From an uncultured Prevotella sp. (GTDB lineage Bacteria; Bacteroidota; Bacteroidia; Bacteroidales; Bacteroidaceae): 27,767 nucleotides of DNA. This document shows, piece by piece, positions 16,834-22,951 of the stretch. Location: positions 1 through 27,767 of the forward strand of contig CALBLK010000021.1 in the NCBI GenBank assembly GCA_937895845.1. The letters are read 5' to 3'. A model generated the notes under the pieces. The model searched no databases. It worked only from the letters and a program-made list of their open reading frames with translations, and was not told the DNA's origin. A program made the translations under genes and the position numbers. Within the stretch, counting starts at the first letter, position 1; the number at the start of each line of letters is the position of its first letter.

Positions 16834-17308
16834 CCTCGTCTACATTTATAATATAAGGTGGCTGGTCTGAGACGCGCAGCACGCTGTCTTTGTTGTTCTT
16901 CAGCACTTCGAGGACATGGCTCTCACGGCAGCGCTCCGTGAGCGTGCTTGAGCTGGCCAGCGCCTTGTATCTGGCATCCTTGAGCTCGCGCTCGAGCTTG
17001 TCAATGGCAATCATGTCCTGCTGGCACTGGTAGCGAAAAGCCACATAGGCCACGGTGAAGAACACGATGAGCACAAACAGCCAGAGCTGTCTGCGAACCA
17101 GCCTGGCCGACAGGATGTCGCCGCCCAGGATTTTCTTCAGCGTCAGCGCGGCCGATGGCAAGGGGTCATCCTCGGTCACGCTGGCCTTGATTTTCTGGAT
17201 GGCTTTCTCCAGCCTTTCCCCGTCGTTGCGCTCTGCGGGCTGCACACAGTCCGCTTCAGCGTCGTTCCTGCGTGGCGCTGTCACCATCTCACTGTCACTC
17301 GTCAACAC
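16826..17308 (-). CDS. ftsL: Cell division protein FtsL (Bacteroidota type)
   Basis: 160 residues. A hydrophilic cytoplasmic part of about 70 residues is followed by LKKILGGDILSARLVRRQLW and one membrane segment (about 75-92). A periplasmic coiled-coil region (KLERELKDARYKALASSSTLTE) follows. FtsL bridges FtsQ to FtsI/FtsW in the divisome. The assignment rests on topology, size and position between rsmH and ftsI, plus the Bacteroidota-typical ILGG...RR juxtamembrane segment. The first ATG overlaps rsmH by 14 nt. The Met at residue 8 (17287) would start 7 nt after the rsmH stop and is an equally plausible start. Confidence 0.9.
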   Translation of the reverse strand: MLTSDSEMVTAPRRNDAEADCVQPAERNDGERLEKAIQKIKASVTEDDPLPSAALTLKKILGGDILSARLVRRQLWLFVLIVFFTVAYVAFRYQCQQDMIAIDKLERELKDARYKALASSSTLTERCRESHVLEVLKNNKDSVLRVSDQPPYIINVDEDE

Positions 17309-18239
17309 TTTCTTTCCCTTTCTTTTCTGCTATTCTCAGTTTGGCGCTGCGGCTTCTCGGGTTGCGCTGCAACTCCTCGTCACCGGGCACCGTCACCTTG
17401 CTGTTCACCAAGCGGAACGGTGTGTCCGTCCGCCCGTAAAAGTCCTGCACGGCCCTTCCTTCCGCATTTCCGGCTTTCATGAAGTTTTTCACAATGCGGT
17501 CTTCAAGCGAATGGTAGGTGATGACCGACAGGCGCCCGCCGGGAGCGAGCAGCCCTGTGGCTGCGGCCAGCATCTCGCGCAGAGCGTCCATCTCGTGGTT
17601 CACCTCGATGCGCAGGGCCTGGAAAAGCTTGGCCAGCTCCTTCTTGCCGCGTTCGCGGGGCATCACGCGCTCCACGGCAGCGGCCAAGTCGCCTGTGGTT
17701 GCCAGGGGCCTGGCCGAGCGGGCGGCGGCGATGGCGGCGGCAATACGCCGTGCGTTGCGCAGCTCGCCATAGAGAAAGAGCACGTCGGCCAGCCTGTCTT
17801 CGGCATAGCCGTTTACCACATCGGCAGCGCTGAGCGCGGCCTGCTGGTTCATGCGCATGTCGAGCGGCGCGTCAAAGCGGAAGGAGAAGCCGCGGCGCTC
17901 GTCGTCAAAGTGGTGGCTGGACACCCCGAGGTCGGCCAGCAGTCCGTCAATATGGGTCTCGCCGTAATAGCGCATCCAGTTTTTCAAGTATCTGAAATTG
18001 CTGCGCACGAAGTGGAACCGGCCGTCTCCCTGCACCGCATTGCAGATGGCGTCGGCATCCTGGTCAAAACTGTAGAGGCGTGCCGTGGTGTCCATCCGCC
18101 GCAGTATCTCCCTGCTGTGCCCGCCGCCGCCAAACGTCACGTCAACATACACGCCGCCAGGGCGGACGCCAAGCCCGTCAACGCTCTCGCGCAGCAGCAC
18201 AGGCACGTGATAACCTCCGGCTCTCACAGGCGCGGTCAT
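17295..18239 (-). CDS. rsmH: 16S rRNA (cytosine1402-N4)-methyltransferase RsmH
   Basis: 314 residues. RsmH (formerly MraW) methylates N4 of C1402 in 16S rRNA using S-adenosylmethionine. Conserved motifs are YHVPVLLRESVD (10-21), the SAM-binding DVTFGGGGHS (33-42), LLADLGVSSHHFDD, GFSFRFDAPLDMRM, ELAKLFQALRIEVN, the catalytic-region ITYHSLEDRIVK and the C-terminal NPRSRSAKLRIAEK. The length is normal. Its ATG overlaps the mraZ stop codon in an ATGA arrangement, so it is very likely translated by coupling to mraZ. It is the standard second gene of the dcw cluster. Confidence 0.98.
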   Translation of the reverse strand: MTAPVRAGGYHVPVLLRESVDGLGVRPGGVYVDVTFGGGGHSREILRRMDTTARLYSFDQDADAICNAVQGDGRFHFVRSNFRYLKNWMRYYGETHIDGLLADLGVSSHHFDDERRGFSFRFDAPLDMRMNQQAALSAADVVNGYAEDRLADVLFLYGELRNARRIAAAIAAARSARPLATTGDLAAAVERVMPRERGKKELAKLFQALRIEVNHEMDALREMLAAATGLLAPGGRLSVITYHSLEDRIVKNFMKAGNAEGRAVQDFYGRTDTPFRLVNSKVTVPGDEELQRNPRSRSAKLRIAEKKGKESVDE

Positions 18240-18685
18240 GCGTTGTCCTCCATCAGGCTTTCGAGCGCGCGCTTAAAGTCCTCAGGCTCCATGAACGGGC
18301 GCTCAGCGCGCTCACGGCTCCATATCTCAATGGTGTCTCCCATGCCGATGAACTTGATGTCCTGCCCGATGGCAGCCATCCGCAGGTAGCGCTTGGAAAT
18401 GAGGAAGCGGCCGTTGCCGTCAAGCGTGACCCGCTCGACGTCCGACACGAACTGGCGGTACACCTGCTGCTGGGCGGCGTTCCACCGGCTCAGCCGGGCG
18501 CGCAGGCTGTCCATCTGGGCATTCCACACCGTTTCGGGATAGAGCACCAGACAGTCCTGGAACACATCCTTGCGCATCACCAGCGCCTCTTCGCCGGCCT
18601 GCTGCAGCTCCTTGCGGAACACGGCAGGCAGGAACGCGCGGCCCTTGGCATCGGTCTTGGCCTCTATATTTCCTAAAAAGCGCAT
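18236..18685 (-). CDS. mraZ: Transcriptional regulator MraZ
   Basis: 149 residues with two SpoVT/AbrB-like DNA-binding halves, each marked by its signature loop: D12-A-K-G-R16 and D89-G-N-G-R93. MraZ forms ring-shaped oligomers. In E. coli it represses the dcw operon, including its own gene, by binding TGGGN direct repeats spaced 5 nt apart in the promoter. Two such repeats occur upstream of this gene at 18740-18754, next to the -7 box, so autoregulation is likely. It is the first gene of the cluster, and its leader from the predicted transcription start is about 30 nt. Confidence 0.97.
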   Translation of the reverse strand: MRFLGNIEAKTDAKGRAFLPAVFRKELQQAGEEALVMRKDVFQDCLVLYPETVWNAQMDSLRARLSRWNAAQQQVYRQFVSDVERVTLDGNGRFLISKRYLRMAAIGQDIKFIGMGDTIEIWSRERAERPFMEPEDFKRALESLMEDNA

Positions 18686-18722
18686 ACGTACACCTTATAA
18701 TTAAGAAAAAAGATTTTGCCGT

Positions 18723-18730
18723 CAAAGTTA
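18723..18730 (-). promoter_or_regulatory. Bacteroidota -7 box (TAACTTTG) of mraZ
   Basis: The minus strand reads TAACTTTG, an exact TAnnTTTG match, 38 bp upstream of the mraZ ATG. It is the only strong candidate for the main dcw promoter. No classical -33 TTTG sits at the right distance; the G-rich candidate MraZ site occupies that region. Confidence 0.65.
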
Positions 18731-18739
18731 CAACAAATT

Positions 18740-18754
18740 CCCCACAATCCCCCA
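18740..18754 (-). promoter_or_regulatory. Candidate MraZ operator (two TGGGG repeats, 10-bp period)
   Basis: The minus strand reads TGGGG-GATTG-TGGGG. This matches the TGGGN-N5-TGGGN arrangement known for E. coli MraZ. It lies 9 bp upstream of the -7 box, where bound protein would block RNA polymerase. Only two repeats are present; E. coli has three. Confidence 0.6.
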
Positions 18755-19001
18755 CTTTGCAAATTACTTTTTCCTTTTTATTTTTCCTGGTTCAGACCCC
18801 AGTAATGTATTTTGTTGTTTTTCAAGGCGTTAAAAAGCGCATCAAAAGTGGGGAAGTCTTCTGGTTTGAACCACAATACAGCAGGCACCGGTTTTTGTCA
18901 CATTGCTTCCAATTTATTTCAATGGTATGAATATCTGTGCCAAGACGGCTGCATCTGCCATTTTTTAGGTGAAAAGTGTAGCAAAATACAAAGATTTCTG
19001 T

Positions 19002-19009
19002 TACTTTTG
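19002..19009 (+). promoter_or_regulatory. Bacteroidota -7 box (TACTTTTG) of the glsA-like gene
   Basis: TACTTTTG matches TAnnTTTG and lies 26 bp before the ATG in A+T-rich sequence. It would drive the two acyltransferase genes as one operon. Confidence 0.6.
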
Positions 19010-19035
19010 CATTCAGTTAGTAGAAGCAGAGAGAA

Positions 19036-19863
19036 ATGGAACAGGTAACAGAAAAGACCATTGACATTGACCAACTTCTGGCCGACAAGATGGGAAAGAA
19101 AGCCCGCCTTGTACCGCGCCCGCTGACACACTGGCTCAAGCACATCATCCACCAGGACGAGGTGAACCGCTATCTCTGGGAGAGCCGTCACCTCACAGGG
19201 ACCGAATGGCTTGAAGAGTGCGTGCGCTACCTGGACATGACCCTTCAGGTGACAGGCTCGGAAAACCTGCCTCCAAAGGATGACGGCCGGCTCTACACCT
19301 TTGTGAGCAACCATCCGCTGGGCGGTGCCGACGGCGTTGCGCTGGGTGCCCTCATCGGGCGCCACTACGACGGGCGCTTCCGCTACCTGGTCAATGACCT
19401 CCTGATGAACCTTCCGGGCCTCGCCCCGCTGTGCATCCCCATCAACAAGACCGGCTCGCAGAGCCGCAATTTCCCAGCCATGGTCGAGGCGGCATTCAAG
19501 AGCGACAACCACATCCTGATGTTCCCGGCCGGCATCTGCTCCAGGCGCCGGGGCAAGGACATCCGCGACGTTGAGTGGAAAAAGACGTTTGTCACCAAGA
19601 GCGCCGAGTATCACCGCGATGTGGTGCCCATCCACTTCGGCGGACAGAACTCGGACTTCTTCTACAGACTGGCCAACTTCTCCGACCGCTACGTCAAGAA
19701 GGTGAACATCGCCATGCTCTTCCTTGTCGACGAGATGTACAAGAACGTACACAAGACTTTCCGCGTGGCCATCGGGAAGCCCATCCCCTGGCAGACCTTC
19801 GACAGGAGCCGCACGCCGTCCGCATGGGCACAGTATGTCAAAGACCGCGTGTACGAGCTGTAA
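19036..19863 (+). CDS. glsA: Lysophospholipid-type O-acyltransferase, GlsA-like (glycine lipid synthesis)
   Basis: 275 residues of the PlsC-like acyltransferase superfamily. The catalytic motif reads N92-H93-P-L-G-G-A-D99, so the His and Asp are five residues apart rather than the usual four. The NHPLGG.D form is the one I know from the putative-hemolysin-associated acyltransferases. The third motif is FPAG (163-166, FPAGICSRR) instead of FPEG. There is no clear membrane segment. In Bacteroides thetaiotaomicron a gene of this type (GlsA) O-acylates N-acyl-glycine made by GlsB, giving glycine lipids. Here too the partner N-acyltransferase gene follows, 42 nt downstream. The substrate is inferred from this pairing; an ornithine lipid or another lyso-lipid remains possible. 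Confidence 0.8.
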   Translation: MEQVTEKTIDIDQLLADKMGKKARLVPRPLTHWLKHIIHQDEVNRYLWESRHLTGTEWLEECVRYLDMTLQVTGSENLPPKDDGRLYTFVSNHPLGGADGVALGALIGRHYDGRFRYLVNDLLMNLPGLAPLCIPINKTGSQSRNFPAMVEAAFKSDNHILMFPAGICSRRRGKDIRDVEWKKTFVTKSAEYHRDVVPIHFGGQNSDFFYRLANFSDRYVKKVNIAMLFLVDEMYKNVHKTFRVAIGKPIPWQTFDRSRTPSAWAQYVKDRVYEL

Positions 19864-19905
19864 TCAGACATCTATCATCCAACAACAATTATCTTCCAAA
19901 CGCAA

Positions 19906-20901
19906 ATGGAACAGCAAATCATTCAGCCGGTAGACAAAGAGGTGCTCAAGAGGGAGCTCACGCCGGAGCGCCAGCTGCGCATGACAAACAAGAGCAACAA
20001 CGAGATTTACATCGTTGACGCACACAACGCGCCAAACGTCCTGCTGGAAATCGGGCGGCTGCGCGAGATTGCCTTCCGCGAGGCGGGCGGCGGTACAGGC
20101 AAGGCATACGACCTGGATGAGTTTGACACCAAGGACAACTGCTACAAGCAGCTCATCGTGTGGAATCCCGAGGCCGAGGAGATCATCGGCGGCTACCGCT
20201 ACATTCTGGGCACCGATGTCGAGATGGACGCCGGCGGGCAGCCCGTGCTGGCCACAAGCCACATGTTCCATTTCTCCAAGCGGTTCGTGGACGACTATCT
20301 TCCGCAGACCATCGAGCTGGGCCGCAGCTTCGTGTCGCTGCCCTACCAGAACACCAACAAGAACGGCTCGAAGAGCCTGTTCGCCCTGGACAACCTGTGG
20401 GACGGGCTGGGCGCGCTCACAGTCATCAAGCCCAACGTGAAGTACTTTTTCGGCAAGATGACCATGTACCCCTCGTACATCCGCAAGGGGCGCGACATGA
20501 TTCTGTACTTCCTCAAGAAGCACTTTGACGACAAGGACAACCTCATCACCCCGGTGAAGCCGCTGAAGATAGAGTCCGACCCCAAGGAGCTTGAGGCGCT
20601 GTTCTGCGAAAAGTCGTTCAAGGACGACTACCGCATACTGAACCGCGAGATCCGCAAGCTGGGCTACAACATCCCGCCCCTGGTCAACGCCTACATGAGC
20701 CTGAGCCCCACGATGAAACTGTTTGGGACAGCCATCAACGACGGCTTCGGCGATGTGGAGGAGACCGGCATCCTCATTGCCGTCGACGAGATACTGGAAA
20801 GCAAGCGCATGCGCCACATCGACTCGTTCATCAAGGAACACCCCGAGGCGCTGAAAATCACAAGCGGGGCCAACAACGTGATATACAAGGAGCGCGCCTG
20901 A
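19906..20901 (+). CDS. glsB: GNAT-family N-acyltransferase, GlsB-like (putative hemolysin family)
   Basis: 331 residues related to OlsB/GlsB enzymes, often annotated 'hemolysin' or 'GNAT N-acetyltransferase'. Recognisable parts are IGRLREIAFREAGGGTGKAYDLDEFD (about 49-74), the GNAT beta-strand IIGGYRYILG (about 93-102) and E137-L-G-R140-SFVS, the family hallmark. GlsB joins a 3-hydroxy-fatty acyl group to glycine, giving N-acyl-3-hydroxypalmitoyl-glycine (commendamide), which GlsA then esterifies. The pairing with the preceding gene supports this role. The product was not tested, and ornithine is an alternative head group. Transcription probably ends at the hairpin at 20922-20963. Confidence 0.82.
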   Translation: MEQQIIQPVDKEVLKRELTPERQLRMTNKSNNEIYIVDAHNAPNVLLEIGRLREIAFREAGGGTGKAYDLDEFDTKDNCYKQLIVWNPEAEEIIGGYRYILGTDVEMDAGGQPVLATSHMFHFSKRFVDDYLPQTIELGRSFVSLPYQNTNKNGSKSLFALDNLWDGLGALTVIKPNVKYFFGKMTMYPSYIRKGRDMILYFLKKHFDDKDNLITPVKPLKIESDPKELEALFCEKSFKDDYRILNREIRKLGYNIPPLVNAYMSLSPTMKLFGTAINDGFGDVEETGILIAVDEILESKRMRHIDSFIKEHPEALKITSGANNVIYKERA

Positions 20902-20921
20902 GCGCGACAGCCGGCACAGAG

Positions 20922-20963
20922 CGGCATCAGCCAGCCCATCAGACGATGGGCAGGCTGATGCCG
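20922..20963 (+). terminator. Strong hairpin terminator overlapping the dgt 3' end
   Basis: Arms CGGCATCAGCC (20922-20932) and GGCTGATGCCG (20953-20963) pair perfectly. Inside, past one A/A mismatch, GCCCATC (20934-20940) pairs with GATGGGC (20945-20951), leaving a 4-nt loop. GTTTATCTTTTGG follows on the plus strand, a modest U-rich tail. The right arm also encodes the last residues of the convergent dgt gene (ends 20939). It would terminate the acyltransferase operon; in the other direction there is no U-run. Confidence 0.7.
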
Positions 20964-22279
20964 TTTATCTTTTGGTACACGTCGAGGGCATAGACATCGG
21001 TCATGCCGCTGATATAGTCGACAACGGCCATGAGGCGCGTCTCCAGGTCGGGCGCGTCAATGTGGTACTGGCTCGACACCCGCCCGATGAGCTGCTGCGA
21101 GTAGTAGCGCTCGGGATGGAGCACGGCCGCCGTCATCTGCTCCATCAGGGTCTCCATGATTTTATAGCCCGACAGTTCCACGTCAAGCACCGGCTTGCTG
21201 CGGTAGATGCGCCGCTTTGACAGGCTGGCACAACGGCGGTAGGCCTCGCGCGGCCGCTCGCTGATGGCCTCCACGAGACTGCCGCCGAACGTGCCGGCCA
21301 GAATCTCGCTCTCATGGTCTACAAAGGCACGGGCGCACTCGTGCTCCAGGCAGCCAATGACACAGGCTCTCATGTAGACCACTTTCTCGCTCTCATCTGA
21401 AAGCCCCTCGTCAACAATGCGCCGTGCGATGCGCAGACGCACATCTTCGTCAAAGAATCCCATCAGCAGTTCGGCCGTCTCTTCATACGAGAGAATTTTC
21501 AGCTTGTGGGCATCCTCAATGTCCATCACCTCGTAGCAGATGTCATCGGCCGCCTCAACCAAATAGACCAGCGGATGGCGGGCATAGCACAGAGGCTCGC
21601 CGGGTCCCGACATACAAATCACGCCCATTTCATCGGCAATGCGCCGAAAGTAGTCTTTCTCGCTCCCAAAGAAGCCAAACTTGCCTTTCTTGCCTGACTT
21701 TGCCGATGAAAACGGATATTTCACAATGCTGGCCAGTGTGGAATAGGTCATCACAAAGCCGCCCGCCCGGCGGCCCTTGTACTGATGGGTGAGCAGCCGG
21801 AAGGCGTTGGCGTTGCCTTCAAAGTGGGTGATGTCGCTCCAGAAGCTCTCGCTCACACATTCGCGCAGCATGCTTCCGGGCCCCTCGGTGAAAAAGGTCT
21901 GGATGGCCTTTTCGCCGGAATGGCCAAAGGGCGGGTTGCCCATGTCGTGGGCCAGGCACGCCGCCGCCACAATCTGCCCTATCTCGCCAATCATAGTGTG
22001 GGCCAGCTCCGGCTGCCGTTCTGTGAGCCATCGCGCCACGTCGCAGCCCAGCGACATGCCCACACTGGCCACCTCAAGACTGTGGGTGAGGCGGTTGTGC
22101 ACAAACACGCTGCCAGGAAGGGGAAACACCTGGGTCTTGTTCTGCATCCGGCGGAACGGCGCAGAGAAAATCAAGCGGTCATAGTCACGCTTGAACTCCG
22201 TACGGTCATCGTGGCGCTCGCTGTGGCGAACCTCCTGGCCCAGCCGCTTGTTGGTTATCAGTTGTTGCCAATTCATCAT
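20939..22279 (-). CDS. dgt: Deoxyguanosinetriphosphate triphosphohydrolase (dGTPase)
   Basis: 446 residues from the ATG at 22277-22279. An upstream in-frame ATG (22453) would add 58 unconserved residues and run through this gene's own promoter, so it was rejected; the next codon is also ATG. The enzyme is an HD-domain phosphohydrolase that cleaves dGTP to deoxyguanosine and tripolyphosphate. Family marks are RTEFKRDYDRLIFSAPFRRMQNKTQVFP (about 26-53), metal ligands H66 (NRLTHSLEV) and H111-D112 (LAHDMGNPPFGHSG), and YLVEAADDICYEVMDIEDA further on. It faces dut across a shared promoter region; both enzymes act on deoxynucleotide pools. Confidence 0.93.
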   Translation of the reverse strand: MMNWQQLITNKRLGQEVRHSERHDDRTEFKRDYDRLIFSAPFRRMQNKTQVFPLPGSVFVHNRLTHSLEVASVGMSLGCDVARWLTERQPELAHTMIGEIGQIVAAACLAHDMGNPPFGHSGEKAIQTFFTEGPGSMLRECVSESFWSDITHFEGNANAFRLLTHQYKGRRAGGFVMTYSTLASIVKYPFSSAKSGKKGKFGFFGSEKDYFRRIADEMGVICMSGPGEPLCYARHPLVYLVEAADDICYEVMDIEDAHKLKILSYEETAELLMGFFDEDVRLRIARRIVDEGLSDESEKVVYMRACVIGCLEHECARAFVDHESEILAGTFGGSLVEAISERPREAYRRCASLSKRRIYRSKPVLDVELSGYKIMETLMEQMTAAVLHPERYYSQQLIGRVSSQYHIDAPDLETRLMAVVDYISGMTDVYALDVYQKINGISLPIV

Positions 22280-22304
22280 GGTGAGAGTTACGTTTGTCGT
22301 TGTG

Positions 22305-22343
22305 GGTGGAAAGCCTCCACCGGGAAGCTGCTGCATCCCCCGG
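22305..22343 (-). other. Two adjacent stem-loops in the dgt leader
   Basis: GGTGGA (22305-22310)/TCCACC (22316-22321) forms a 6-bp stem with a 5-nt loop. CCGGG (22320-22324)/CCCGG (22339-22343) forms a second stem. They share two bases, so they cannot both be complete. They lie between the predicted transcription start (about 22350) and the dgt ATG. Confidence 0.4.
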
Positions 22344-22355
22344 ATAGCCAGGGTG

Positions 22356-22363
22356 CAAAAATA
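22356..22363 (-). promoter_or_regulatory. Bacteroidota -7 box (TATTTTTG) of dgt
   Basis: The minus strand reads TATTTTTG, an exact TAnnTTTG match, 77 bp upstream of the chosen dgt start. An earlier TTTTTGG lies too close to be a standard -33 element. Confidence 0.55.
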
Positions 22364-22425
22364 AATGTTTTTGGCCAAAAAGCCACTTTTAAGATGAAAA
22401 ATATGGCCTTTCGGGGAGAAATCAG

Positions 22426-22433
22426 TAATTTTG
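22426..22433 (+). promoter_or_regulatory. Bacteroidota -7 box (TAATTTTG) of dut
   Basis: TAATTTTG matches TAnnTTTG, 33 bp before the dut ATG. It probably serves dut and the coupled TPR, DUF4292-like and EnvC-like genes that follow. Confidence 0.6.
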
Positions 22434-22465
22434 CCAACTATACAGAACGACAACCTCTATCAGCA

Positions 22466-22900
22466 ATGAAAATACAAGTCATCAACAGGGGGCACCACCC
22501 CCTTCCGGCCTACGCAACCCCGCAGAGCGCAGGCATGGACCTCAGAGCCAACCTTGACGGTCAGACAGTGCTGCGCCCCATGGAGCGCAAGCTGGTGGGC
22601 ACGGGCCTGTTTATCGCCCTGCCCCAGGGCTACGAGGCGCAGATACGCCCGCGCAGCGGACTGGCTCTGAAACACGGCATCACCGTGCTCAACTCGCCGG
22701 GAACGGTTGACGCCGACTACCGCGGCGAAATCAAGGTGCTGCTCATCAACCTGTCGGACACTGACTTTGCAATCAACGACGGCGAGCGCATCGCACAGAT
22801 GGTCATCGCGCGGCACGAGCAGGGCGAGTTCGAGCCAGTGGAGACGCTCAGCGCGACCGAGCGCGGCACAGGCGGCTATGGGCACACCGGGGTGAAATAG
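22466..22900 (+). CDS. dut: dUTP diphosphatase (dUTPase)
   Basis: 144 residues from the ATG at 22466. A longer open frame upstream lies antisense to dgt and was rejected. The trimeric dUTPase hydrolyses dUTP to dUMP and pyrophosphate, keeping uracil out of DNA and supplying dUMP for dTMP synthesis. All five family motifs are visible: AGMDLRA (22-28), RPRSGLA (61-67), the catalytic D82-x-D84-Y85 region of NSPGTVDADYRGEIKV, ERIAQMV (107-113) and the C-terminal RGTGGYGHTG (133-142), in which Tyr replaces the usual Phe. The length is typical. A 51-nt gap without a promoter leads to the TPR gene. Confidence 0.98.
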   Translation: MKIQVINRGHHPLPAYATPQSAGMDLRANLDGQTVLRPMERKLVGTGLFIALPQGYEAQIRPRSGLALKHGITVLNSPGTVDADYRGEIKVLLINLSDTDFAINDGERIAQMVIARHEQGEFEPVETLSATERGTGGYGHTGVK

Positions 22901-22951
22901 AGGCCCGCCACCCGCGCACTTCCAAGCAGACGTTCAAAAACAAAACCCGAT

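Larger units (their letters stand above)
18686..19035. other. Divergent 350-bp intergenic region mraZ / glsA-like
   Basis: A+T-rich non-coding region between two outward-facing transcription units. It holds the mraZ promoter and candidate MraZ operator on the left and the promoter of the acyltransferase pair on the right. The middle (about 18790-18990) shows no convincing gene, tRNA or repeat. A 78-codon plus-strand reading frame there runs through the promoter and into the next gene and is probably chance. Confidence 0.6.

Noticed and set aside
18788..18803. tRNA T-arm-like sequence (GGTTCAGACCCCAG)
   Set aside because: No acceptor, D or anticodon arms could be found around it on either strand.
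18812..19048. 78-codon plus-strand frame in the mraZ/glsA spacer
   Set aside because: It spans a promoter and overlaps the start of the acyltransferase gene out of frame; no family features.
22280..22453. Extended N-terminus of dGTPase
   Set aside because: The extra 58 residues are not family-like and would include the dgt promoter and leader.
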